Source: Haemonchus contortus
Lineage: Eukaryota; Nematoda; Chromadorea; Rhabditida; Trichostrongylidae
NCBI GenBank assembly: GCA_000469685.2
Contig: LS997563.1
Location: 27,932,897-27,996,896 of the forward strand
Reading direction: 5' to 3'
Length of the DNA: 64,000 nucleotides
The notes beneath the pieces are model-generated. The model did not search any database. It was not told where the DNA came from and saw only the letters and a list, made by a program, of their open reading frames with translations. A program made the position numbers and the translations under genes. Positions 12,557 through 23,400 of the stretch are shown in pieces. Positions within the stretch are counted from its first letter, which is position 1, and each line of letters opens with the position of its first letter.

Positions 12557-13217
12557 TCCGAACCCTATAATATGGTTCCTATTTGATGGAAGTTGTCCTC
12601 GACCTCGTTCGTCAATGCCAAGCCAACAGGTTTCCGATTCCGACCTCCCTCTGGGAGTTCACTGCGGACTCCTGAGGGAGAACCAATCAGACTCTCATTC
12701 AATTCATCTTCTTGCTGAAGCATCCATGAGCATTAAGCTTGATATGAAAAGCTGTCAGCCCTGAAGGGAATCATTCTAGCGCTGGATCACTAGATGAATA
12801 CTAGATGAAGGGTTTCGGCGATACCCGTTCCCAACCTACGATCCCCTAACTTGCGTCCGTGTGAAGGGCTGGCAGGACACGAACAAGAAGGACATCGCTG
12901 AAGTCGAGGTGACTACAGAAGATGAGTGACTGATCGTGAGGAGAGAAGGAAATGGAGATGACCAACCAGAACTGTGGACAAAAACCCTTCAACGGCGCGA
13001 GATCAACGCTAGGGTAAAAAACGGTGAAATCATCGGAATTAGATGAGCCTTCCATCAGTTTTGAAGGAATTCCGTCGAAATAGAACAACAATCAAACCAT
13101 CACTGTCCATACCATTCAAAGAATTGTATGGACTGTGCCATGTCCATACAATGTCCGAAGACCAGATGATGTGATATCGAGTTTTTTGACTACAAACTAC
13201 GTGAGGAAGTTGAGGAA

Positions 13218-13244
13218 GGGGGGGGGGGGGGGGGGGGGGGGGGG
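13218..13244. repeat. Poly-G tract (27 nt)
   Basis: The longest homopolymer in the window, in the loop of the fold-back element beside the right arm. It is followed by a G-rich, GGA-repeated stretch to about 13290, giving G-quadruplex potential on the plus strand. Confidence 0.95.
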
Positions 13245-13880
13245 TAGGAAAGGAGGATTCGGAGGTAGGAACGGAGGACTGGGAGTGTTGAGCCTGGAAG
13301 CTCCTTCACTGATCACTGATAGTGCGTCACACAAGAAATTCCAACGGCCTGTAGAGGTTATGTGCCTGGGTGGTCCTGGTCACGACCATGACCAGTCAGG
13401 CACTTGCTTTGGTCCTGGTGCAATATGGAGCCAATCTGGAGGTGGCAGCATAAAATGCAAAAGCGGAAAAGCCCGGAGATTCCGAACCACCAACCCATCC
13501 TAGTCGTCGTTCCTCGAAGTCCACATCGCTATCCACCACACCATCCGACGCTGCTGGCAGCTTAACCGTGAAGAGCCTATATGAAACTTCCCCGTACTTT
13601 CCAACATGTGGGTCCCTTTTTTGACTACCGTTCACATTATTTTCAATGTCGTCTCCACTGGCCCCTTCTATAGCGCGGATAGTCGACGCCATGAATGAAA
13701 CGAATGACGCTTAGTGGGTTGAAACGGCGATTTCTGACAAAATCGTTTTCAGTCGTTTTTGGCATACAGAGGGCCATTTAGCGGAAATGAACCATAGTTT
13801 TATACTCAGTGCTCATGCCCCTATACCATGCAAAAAACCATTTTCAAAAAGCGTCCCACGTCCTGAAAGACCTTCCTTGT

Positions 13881-14430
13881 GAGATCCTTCCATTTCAAAA
13901 GGGAAAGCTGACAAAAGCGAATAATTTACCAGCGAAGGCATTTTCATATAGCAATCGTAGCTGTTTATCGTTTACATGATTTGAGGAGGTCGGAGGGGTT
14001 GTTTATAAGCTGTAGTGCCTGTCTATTCATAAGCCGGTGGATACGATAGGGGAATGACCGTCGGCCAAATTGAGGAACTAAATAGTCTCATAGTATCAAC
14101 ATATGTATGTTGTGATGTTGGGATGACACCGCCTTACTTGGGAACAACCACTAGCTACAGCTGCCGCCACTTCATGAAGTACGGGTATCATAACTGCGAG
14201 TACGGGTCAAGATGTGCCATCAAGGTGACTTGTACAAAGTGGGTCATCATTTGTCCTCTGCTAATCGTGCCAGTATTCTTCATTTCAAATATTTCTATGG
14301 GTTTCTATTGGAGTATGCACTGAATAAAAAACAGATCCAAACTTCATTATCCATTAATAGCATCCGCACCGTAATGGCGTGTTCCACCAACCTGTGGCAA
14401 ACGATAGAGAAGTCTTTGGGCATTTGTGAG
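13881..14430. other. Intergenic, nothing recognised
   Basis: Two overlapping plus-strand frames of about 90 codons exist (14054-14323 and 14212-14508), but neither resembles a family and the second runs into the SINE copy. I treat both as chance. Confidence 0.5.
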
Positions 14431-14700
14431 GAATGCACCCCGCATTCAACTTCCATTCAGAATCGTAGTGGTGTATTGAATGCGTATGTGGCCAATAAAA
14501 TGACTTAGGGTGGCCATCCCGATGTACAAGTCAGTGCTTTTATCCTCCCAGACATGTCTGGTACCACTTAACCGGTACCGGAGAGATGGAATGCCTGGTT
14601 AGACTAGGCGGATGCCGATCCGAGATTCAAACCCGTGACTATGCGTGTGTGGTAGTACGCCACTTGCCCTACCAACCTGTGTGGCATAGTTCACATCTGT
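14431..14700 (-). mobile_element. tRNA-derived SINE-like repeat, best copy
   Basis: Read on the minus strand from 14700 there is an A-box-like word (TAGGGCAAGTGG) and about 35 nt later a B-box (GGGTTTGAATCTC). The body follows: CCAGACATGTCTGGGAGG, ACTGACTTGTACATC, GGCCACCCTAAGTCATT, GGCCACATACGCATTCAA, CACTACGATTCTGAATGGAA and GAATGCGGGGTGCATTC. At least seven other copies or fragments in both orientations share this order. The boxes are internal polymerase III promoter signals; no protein is encoded. Confidence 0.75.
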
Positions 14701-15500
14701 TAGGGCCTGTGATGACACCATAAACCCCTCCTCGGAGGGAGCTTTTCCAAGTTCGCACAAAGTTTTTCTGAGGAGTATAATGAAAGAGAATGGGTAACGA
14801 GGTGAGAGGCGATAGTGTGGGGGGAGGTGGGGACGAGGGGGACGTGGGAGAGGGAAGTGCTAGGATCATAAAAAGCCTCACAAAAACTAGGCTTCAAAGA
14901 ATTCATCTTGCCAAAGTAAATACTTACATATTAACGTCAGCGCTGCGGAGCGACGACGTAGAGAAAGGACACACTTATGGAATCACTTATGGAGGGAAAA
15001 ATAGAGATCGAAAGCAAATAAAAAAACTTTGCTCTACAATAGTATTACTGCAGTACTACTACTACAGAAGGTAAGAATTAACAACAGCTGCTACGAGAGA
15101 AGGTATTAGGCAGGTCGCAGTTCTCGTTCACTACTAAAGGTTTTGTCTTATTTACAAATTACATCGTTTACACAAACAGTCCATTCAACATCTGATGAGA
15201 TAATTGGGAATCGGTACCGCCTAAATGCTAGTTGAGCATATCAGTCAATCACCATTTTTTGAAGCTATGGACAGAAATCAGATAAATGACGGCATGGAGT
15301 CATTTCGGGACCATCACATGGCTGGTTAGCCATTCAGAGAAAACGCTGAAAGCACTATCTGCTAGGGTCAAACTTGTTCCAGATCTATTTATAACGGATT
15401 CAGTGTACTAGTTGGAAATTAGCTCAGTTGAAGTACCCAATCCTGGAAAAAAAGAACATTCAAGTTCCAGACGTTCCCAAATCCCGTTTTCGATTGCGCC
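14701..15500. other. Intergenic, nothing recognised
   Basis: A GGGGGAGGTGGGGACGAGGG-type G-rich patch lies near 14819. No gene or repeat structure stands out. Confidence 0.5.
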
Positions 15501-15504
15501 TCCC

Positions 15505-15650
15505 ATTCGACTTTCATTCAGAATCGCTTAGACATTTGAATGCGCCCATGGCTTACATAGTGTTTTATGGGACCAACCTACGTAAAAGGCAAGTCTTTTG
15601 TCCCCTCAGACTAGTCCAATACCAGTTTACGGATCCTGGAGGGCAGAAGG
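15505..15650 (-). mobile_element. SINE-like repeat, 3' part only
   Basis: TTTCATTCAGAATCG, TTGAATGCG, CAAGTCTTTTGTCCCCTCAGAC and GTCCAATACCAG match in order the body of the copy at 14431-14700, with substitutions. No tRNA-like head was seen. Confidence 0.55.
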
Positions 15651-16006
15651 AGTTACATGTCATGGGCGGGTATCGAAACAGAATTCCATTTTTATGTAGT
15701 AGCCGCTGTCGCTAGGCACTACCCCAGGTGTGGATGCCCTTTAAAACTCTTAAATCATCCGAGGAATCCAGTCAATCAGATGCAACCGATATTTCAAGGG
15801 TGTTTAAACGTTATGAGACAAGAAAGCATGTAAATAATGCGGCATAGGCCACCACATCACCTTCGCTCTTTTCATTAGGATTAACTTCAGTTCTCTTCCT
15901 CGGCACAGGAAAGGGCTTGGGTCCAATAACTATAAAAAAGAAGTAAGGATGCCCGCAAGTGGCTCACTATCACACACGCGGGGGACCGAATCAATTCTCG
16001 CCCCAG

Positions 16007-16077
16007 CCAACCAACCGGCTTGAAGGGAAGGAATGTTATTCAACCAACATTCCTTCCCTTCGAGGCCGGTTGGTTGG
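16007..16077. repeat. Near-perfect hairpin (about 31-bp arms)
   Basis: The arm CCAACCAACCGG-CTTGAAGGGAAGGAATGTT is followed by a loop of about 9 nt and then AACATTCCTTCCCTTCGAGG-CCGGTTGGTTGG. It directly abuts the SINE-like copy to its right. It could be a small MITE or a hairpin formed during insertion. Confidence 0.85.
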
Positions 16078-16079
16078 TA

Positions 16080-16205
16080 CCAGCCCTGTATGGGATGATT
16101 TGGAATTGTACATGAGCTGGCCACCGCAAGTCATTGTATAGTCCACATACGCCACTTTAAACCGCCACTACCATTCTTATTGTAAGTCGAGTGCGGGGCG
16201 CATCG
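16080..16205 (+). mobile_element. SINE-like repeat, 3' part
   Basis: ATTGTACATGAGCTGGCCACC, AAGTCATTGTATAGTCCACA, ACCGCCACTACCATTC and GAGTGCGGGGCGCATC match the tail of the family copy at 14431-14700, here in plus orientation. Confidence 0.65.
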
Positions 16206-16371
16206 CGAAAAAAGGCATCGATCAGCCTCGAAGACTTCATCCTCTATAATCTATGACAGGAAGAAATCAAACCGGTAGGGCAAGCGCGGACAATGTAAAT
16301 TTCTCTACGTTTCCATAGGCACCAAGAATTCCACGTTTGGAGTCAATTTCAACTGTGTCCTGTGTCCCCCT

Positions 16372-16387
16372 CCCCCCCCCCCCCCCC
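16372..16387. repeat. Poly-C tract (16 nt)
   Basis: An uninterrupted C run in intergenic DNA. Confidence 0.95.
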
Positions 16388-16784
16388 TCTTACCCCGAAA
16401 CCACAATCATATTCTGTGAAAGATCACTCTCAAATGACAAGAATTTTAGATAATATGTTTTTTTGCATTTATAGCCCCTATTGACGGATTCCTTATGCCA
16501 TACTGTTCTTACACTAGACCCCCTTTTTTCTGGCCTACAGCGCCTGCTATACAACCAGAGCTTACGGCGAGACGACTATTCGTCGGGTGCGCTTCGTTGC
16601 GCGCGTCCGTCGAAACTAGGTCACACCGCAGCCGTCGTCGTAAGCCGCGGATCAGCCCGCGAGCTTTGACAAACGTCTCAGTTGACAGCGGGGCCGATGA
16701 ATTGCGCTTGGTCCACGGCATTCAGCCAAAAGAGAAGATAACACGACAGAATGCAAAGCACTCGCTCCACTGACACTTGATTGT

Positions 16785-17328
16785 ACTGGGTGCATGTCGG
16801 TTGGCGCGATGGGCGGAGTCGCGCCGCCTCAAATGGGCCTCAGAAGGAGCGCGCACATCTCAGATCGCGTAATCTTCTGCTCTCCTCTCCTCTATAGATG
16901 ATCGAATTGGCTTCTATCATCTAAACAGGAGAGGAGAGCAGAAGATTACGCGATCTGAACGAGTTGAACAGCGCGATGGGCGGAGTCGCTCCGCCTCAAA
17001 TGGGCGGGGCGACCCCGCCCATCGCGCCAACCGACCGGCTCCCATTGTACTCTAATGTGGGAGCCGGTCGTTTGGCGCGATGGGCGGGGTCGCCCCGCCT
17101 ATTTGAGGCGGCGTGACTCCGCCCATCGCACCGTCCAACTAGTTCAGATCGCGTAAACTTCTTCTCTCCTCTCCTCTACAGATGATGGATCGGGCTTCTA
17201 TCATCTATAGAGGAGAGGAAAGCGGAAGATTACGCGATTTGAACGAGTTGAACGGTGCGATAGGCGGAGTCGTGCCGCCTCAAATGGGCGGCGCGACCCC
17301 GCCCATCGCGCCAAACGACATACACCCC
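16785..17328. repeat. GC-rich nested palindrome, about 545 bp
   Basis: The whole unit is an imperfect inverted repeat centred near 17052, with GGTGCATGTCGGTTGGCGCG at the left end and CGCGCCAAACGACATACACC at the right. Nested inside are a hairpin at 16861-16957 (arm CAGATCGCGTAATCTTCTGC with its exact complement), a mirror-image copy at 17145-17241, and a central hairpin (CGACCGGCTCCCA with TGGGAGCCGGTCG). The module GCGATGGGCGGAGTCG/CGACCCCGCCCATCGC recurs at least six times in alternating orientation. There is no open frame of note. It is probably a non-autonomous, multi-stem-loop DNA element; a regulatory or non-coding RNA role is conceivable but unsupported. Confidence 0.85.
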
Positions 17329-17652
17329 TCTAATGTCATCTGGAGATCTCAGGGGTAACTGAACTTCTCCCAAATTGCGGCATTCTATCTTGCGGCAAGC
17401 GGCAAATGTCACTGCAATTACCGTACTCACCCCGCCTCCCCGCCAGTCGATAGGACGGAATATTTTCCGTTGATTGCCTTTCTTTTGTATTAGATTTGAT
17501 CGTTTTTTTTCGCCTTCTTTCTCTTGTTTTTATGTTTATTAGTCTTGATTAATTAAAATTACTCCTGCTTATTAGCGACAATCAAGATCGCATTGGAAAT
17601 GAAGGGAGCGGCTAGCCGGTTCAAATAATTAAAGGACTCCCAGTCTCACAAA

Positions 17653-17985
17653 TTGCGCGCTCCAATCTTCCATCGCAGTCCTGCGATACGCGGCGCCGCT
17701 TTCGGGGAGAAGATTCCGGACCCGAGATCTCAGTATGGTGCGCAGCGCGAAGTGGCCGGGATGGCCTACTTTCGATGGATGCGCGTAACGGACGTTCTCC
17801 CTTCTGATCTACCCGCCGCTACAACGGTTGCCCATCACGTGCGACGAACTCGAGGGCGGCTACAAGCCGCTCCCTTTAACTATGAACGGTTGAGGGGCGT
17901 TATTCACTCTTCGGCGACCGCGTGGGGGATTCCTCGCCCATACTCGAACTCAACAACACCCATATGTCCAACAACCACGTATTAG
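17653..17985 (+). other. CG-rich 110-codon open frame, unrecognised
   Basis: The frame starts at an ATG and encodes an arginine- and proline-rich peptide without recognisable domain, signal peptide or membrane segment. It lies in DNA much richer in CpG than the surroundings, and a similar CG-rich block is at 16550-16680 on the other side of the palindrome. No splice partners were found. CG-rich repeats give long open frames by chance, so I doubt this is a gene. Confidence 0.2.
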
Positions 17986-19380
17986 CATAGCATTGAGATC
18001 AAAATCGGTGAACTACCGTTTTCCAAAAACTTTGCTATAACGAGTTCCTCAATCGAGCATGTATACAGCATGACCTGACACAGAAATTGCTAATGAGGTA
18101 GAAACAAAGGCAGAACTTTTATTTGAATCCCTATATCTTTGGGTCCTGCATGTATCCATTGAATGTGTACCACGAGAAGTGATTTTTTTTCAACAACTCG
18201 GAGGAAATTTCATTAAACCATTTGCACCCTGTCCCACCACAACAATTTCGAATAAATTCACTCCTATGCGAAAGAACAACTCTGTGCATATCAGAAACAC
18301 AATTTACACGAGACTGACTGAGCCACTATCAAACATCATTCGTCAAAGAAAGATCAGAGAAGACAAGAGACCAACTGAGATCGTTCTCCAATAAGAAACA
18401 CTCAGAACGTCAAAATATGGTCTAAAATACAACACTGTCGACCCAAATATTCCTACTAACCCGCTGAACGATAGCTGAGCTGAACAATACTAGAGTGAGC
18501 ATCGAAGTGGAGGATGGAAAACCACAACATCGGATAAAAGGCACATTCTCACTCGGCAAACTATTAAAACAAAGCTGATATAAGCCTATAACACGGGCAA
18601 CCTAAAGACCTAACATATCGATCTGATCAAAAAGAGGAAAGAAACAGTAAAGTACACATGAAAATAAACATCCTAGATGTGCTTTTGCGACATACTTTTA
18701 GCATCTGAAAAATCACACAATCAAACATGAGTCAGCTCGAAAGCACAAATTTATAAAGCAGATCTGTGTAATGACAAAGAATGTCCGTAAATTTTCTCAT
18801 GACCTTTCAATGGCGGATTTTAAAGAAACCAGATCAGTAATGTAAGGACACTGCATTACACTTCAACATCTCATTGTTACCTTCAACCTCCAACTCTGAC
18901 CAGTCATCCTTAGACCTTTTCGTCAACATTTCCTCACTGATAAGTCACTGGGAATCGACCAATTTTGTGACCTTGCCAGAATGGAAGCTGAACGAGCCGT
19001 CTTACAGTTCTTTTTATAATTTTCTACATAAAGTTATATATTTCAAGAAATGTGAAAATTCGGACCTAAATCGTGTGGAGGTTGGTTACTAATATTTCGC
19101 CACGGTCCTCCCTCTGAGGGTCATGAAGACCGCATAATTTTTACAGGTGACAAAAACTCTAATATGATAACCTGTGGTATGAAAGCAGCACTAACAGTTT
19201 TATTTATTCTGCTAACCGGTGTTGCGTGATGTAAATGTCATCACAAGCTTATCTTCGATATCACGGACGGGTGATATCATTGTAGAGCAATGAGTAAGCA
19301 CTCCCCTTGGAATGCCTAGGCACGAAAACAGCGTTAATATGATGAAATTTCACGGATCAAAGTTCCGTTTCTTCCTCCCA

Positions 19381-19394
19381 CCCCCCCCCCCCCC
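19381..19394. repeat. Poly-C tract (14 nt)
   Basis: An uninterrupted C run in the intergenic region. Confidence 0.95.
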
Positions 19395-20283
19395 TCCACC
19401 GTTTCCGCAGAAACATTCGCTCTTAAATTCATTAAATTCAAATGATCTTCTGGAACAGAATCATTTACCCCTCAATTTATTGATTTGAAGTGGTCTTTTC
19501 CCATAAAATGAAAGGTACCTCTTTTCTTTTCTTTTCGAGGGACGCTCCCATTCTTCTCATTAAGTTAATATAAAAATCAAAACCAGTTCAAACGAGAATG
19601 TCACAGAACTTAGAGTCCTTTTCAATTTTTCACGGCATTGAATAAATATCCAATCTAAACTCTTCCAAAGTATATGTGATAACCTAGCTGGTCAAGCACT
19701 GTTGGAAAAACAACTACAACTTTATCAGGCTTCAAACTCTTTTCCCCATCACGAATGATACGTCAGCACTGCGACTTACTTCATCCTACTCCCTATTGAT
19801 TTACGTACTGGATAATGTTGTGATAGAAAGGAAAAGCTCCCCCGCCCACATAAATAAAACGCTCTCATAAAACTGTTCGACCAATGTAGCCAAATTCTGG
19901 CTAAAACTTAAACGACTCCTACAAGTTTTTGAAATCATTAGAAAATTAAGAACAGCTCTACCAGCATAGGTCAACTCTCCAGATAACAGAAGAAATTATA
20001 AACGCTCTGCTTCAGATCTATTTGAAATAACAATGTACACACTATCCGTCCACTACATCTCTCACTCTCGCGTGAGAAAAAGCAAACAGTTCAAGATCGA
20101 CACCCACTCGAAGGCAAAGTGGCTATATTTTTCGAACCACGGTCTCGCAGGAGTCGGTAAAATGGAGAAGCCATTTTAGGCAGGCCAAATGGAAGGTAGT
20201 CAAAGAATATCCACACCAATAAACAATCACTTAATATCTTTCCCTTTTGTGAAGGGAAAAATCTGTTTAAAATAAAGGGGTTG

Positions 20284-20289
20284 TTTAAT
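20284..20289 (-). terminator. Possible polyadenylation signal of ing-3
   Basis: ATTAAA on the minus strand, about 115 nt beyond the ing-3 stop codon. It is the nearest variant signal; no AATAAA is closer. Confidence 0.35.
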
Positions 20290-20403
20290 TACATGGCCTA
20301 TTGCCCAATAAAACATCGTCATCGAATAAAATCCAATACTGCCCCTGGGCCGTACAGCACACGTAATGAAATATCGTCATGGAACATTGTAATGGAACAA
20401 ACC

Positions 20404-23400
20404 TCAACGTTTTTTCGCAGAACATTCGGAACAAAACCACTGCCCTTTCGGTTCAACAACTAGACCAACGCAATCAAAGTGGAACCATTGATATTTACAC
20501 TAAACGAGATGATACTTTATCGCGTTGAATTCATTAAATCACCCATAAATAACAAAATACCTCTGGATCATCACAGCATATCATACTTCCGCTTGACACC
20601 TGAAAAGCCGAGATAATTCACCGATAAAGTGGTTTTAGAAGAAATGACCCTACTATGGTATGGAATAATACGAACCTCTCTACAGAAGCACCATCGCTCA
20701 TTGCCATCCCCATCAACGGACTCCGATTTGAATCCACCTCGCTTGAATTTTTCTCGATCCTTATGATTTTGCAAAAGCTCCACAGCTCGTTCAGTCATTC
20801 TGGAACAGATGGTGTTTTTGAAGCTTGTTCAAAGAACCAACAAAGTTGTATCACATGCCAGCAAAAGCCCCCAATTCACTTACTTCCTTGGACGCCCGTG
20901 TAAGCTTGTGGTTTCATTCACGTTTCCAAACGAGATGCTAGTTCTCTTTTTTCGATCCCAAGAAGAAGCACTTGTTGAAGGAGAGGGCGACGAAGCTGCA
21001 GAATCTAGTAGGAGACCTTGCATGGCAGGCGATTGAGGAAATGTCTATAAAACAGCTTTATGAATAATACACTGCATGAATTTGAAAATGAAAACTACTA
21101 CTTCAAAATGAAATACATATGGGACTTGGTCATCTTTTCTGTCGACTTTTGAAATACGGTTCATCGAGTGCTCTGATGGAGCAGCTCTTGCAAAAAGTTG
21201 AACGCAATTTGTACTTAGTCGAGGACGTTTCTAAGCACCGGTGCAAACTAAGTGCAGCCTTTGCATTTCGTTAATCCTCTCCGTTGAAAGTTGAGGAATT
21301 AATGACACGTTCTTCTCTTATTGCAGTCATTTCATTGAGTTAAAATTAGTCTTTGAAAGAATGCAAGAGTTGGAAGTAGTGAGTCCAGCTTCAGGTTTGG
21401 GAGTTAAAAAAAAACAGAAAAAAAACGAAAACGAAAGAAGCAGTTCAAAGTTCTCATCACTCTCCTGGTCTCACAAAAAAGCTAAAATATTTGAAACTTC
21501 TTGAGTGTTCTAGAGACACGACCTCGGATCACCGTAAGAATGCGATTTTATCTGAGCAGTTACGGGAGAGATTAAAATTACGTAAAAAGTTTAAAAACGC
21601 AATTTTAAACTTCATGTTGGTGGCACTTAATTTATTAGTATCATCTGTAGTATTACACACTCGCAGTTTGAGAATAACAAACAGTTAAACACTAAAAACA
21701 ATGAATGGCTGGCGAGAAATGGCATCTCCCAGGTTATTAGTTCAACAGGTTAGGATGTTTTACTAAACCATTCCCACCCTCGTGGTTAAACGGACTTACG
21801 AAATATCTCTACGATATACTCACCAAGTCGTGAGCACTATTCAATGAGTACTCGCTTTTATAACTATTACACTCGGATAACATAGAAACTGTAAGCTCAC
21901 CGTTGGATGGGATTCATAACCCACAAAGTCATCATCAGGGAACAGTGAATCCTCCTTAATTAAATGAAATGAATTTTCTCTCCACGTACTTCCTTGTTCT
22001 TTCAACATGGAAAATGAGAGAAAACCTTCAAGGATTCCATTATTTCTCTCGGTGGTGATGGTAACGTCGGGAATAAGCCCAACACATCACTTGCATCGAA
22101 GTCGTCATCTGACCCAAGTGGATCTATAAAAATAGAAAAACGGTAAAAGAAGCTGTAACAGTGATCGCTAAGAGCTGAAAAGGTTTACCATGGTCATTCC
22201 ACTTGACATCGTCGGACAATGCAACATCTTCAAGACCACCAAGGCTATTATCATTTGTAGCTCCAGAAAACGAAGCCAAATCTGCAAGAGCAAATCAGTG
22301 TATAAACACCAATCGAATAGCGAATTGACGCTGGCAGTCCTTGATTCAATCTTGCAATACTCCGCTTTGCCTTAATTAATAACATAATGACTACAGCCCA
22401 GAACCAATTGCTACATTCCTTTGTCCATCGGGTAATCACATTACTCTACGAAAAAATCTGACGATTCAATAATTTTAACACATAGGTCTCCATACCCGCA
22501 CGTTACGTGACGGAAAACTTTATTAATGCATTAGCTTAGCTACAAGTGACCTGTCTACTGGACGAAAACGAGATAAGAATGACATGAATTGGAATAAAAT
22601 AAGAAAGAAATGCTTCGACATTAGCCGGCAAATTTCCAATCAAAAAGTAGAACTATGAATCGAAAGCTTTGCCTTTCAAATGGTGGAAGAAAAGACCACT
22701 ACTTCTCAACCAACCTGTCTCCGACGACGCAGTTGACATTTTCTGCTGCTTGCGTCGACTTTCTTCGTGGCGGGCAGCATGTATTTTGTTTAGTTTCATC
22801 CGCTCCCGCTCCCTCTCCTGTTTTCTACGAGTGTAGTTGGAGACAGTTGGAGGCGGAGTGCCAGAATTGTACTTCCTCTTCTGAATGTGTCAAGTTTTAA
22901 ATGTGGAAGAGGATGGAGCACATGAATGGCGCCGAAGATTTTCTATATATTTCAAATAATGAGAGTTTATTCGAGTTAGTTTCGCTGAAGAAGTTACTAT
23001 TTGTGCGGTAAGCAGAATATTACCAAGTCGGTTCGCGGAAAGAAACCTAAGAAATGTCGACGCTCTATTCATATGAGAATTTCTTCAACTTAGCAGCATC
23101 TCAAACCTCGGTTCCTTCTTTCCACAACTTCCCTCGTAATTAAAGACTTGTTCTTCTCACATACGTGCTCAAAAAAGGAAATATTACTGGTTCTATGACG
23201 TCAAAAAACTTAACTGTTACATGGCCACGCAAATAATGTTTAATCAGGGAAGCTATTGGCTTCAAATGCCTTTCTTTTTGGCTCTGAAGAACTGTCTTAG
23301 AGGTCGTTCACGAGGTTAAGAAAGATAAATTGATCTCGATCATCCGAGGACATAACCAACATGATGCGAAACAATTGTAGCAGAGAAATTGAACGAAAGA

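Larger units (their letters stand above)
11908..13880. mobile_element. Large fold-back element with about 600-bp inverted arms
   Basis: The left arm, 11908 to about 12505, is the reverse complement of the right arm, about 13274-13880, at roughly 85-90% by eye. Landmarks are ACAAGGAAGGTC at 11908 against GACCTTCCTTGT ending at 13880, GGTTTTTTGCATGGTATAGG against CCTATACCATGCAAAAAACC, and the inner words CTGATAG and GAGCCTGG. The loop of about 770 nt carries 13 G at 12544 and 27 G at 13218 and no recognisable transposase. Open frames in the arms mirror each other, which is what a palindrome produces, so they are not called as genes. It may be a fold-back (Foldback/MITE-type) DNA transposon or an inverted duplication; I found no clear target-site duplication. 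Confidence 0.8.
17986..20380. other. Gene-free stretch downstream of ing-3
   Basis: AT-rich DNA with no supported coding region, apart from a run of 14 C at 19381-19394. Short frames at 18179-18394 and 18874-19092 have no family similarity. The 3' end of ing-3 enters from the right. Confidence 0.55.

Noticed and set aside
12840..13090. Possible coding remnant in the fold-back loop
   Set aside because: The plus-strand reading has stops and matches no family I can name.
12154..13692. Open frames near 12154-12423 and 13396-13692 that resemble each other
   Set aside because: They are the same sequence in the two arms of the fold-back element; the resemblance is produced by the palindrome.
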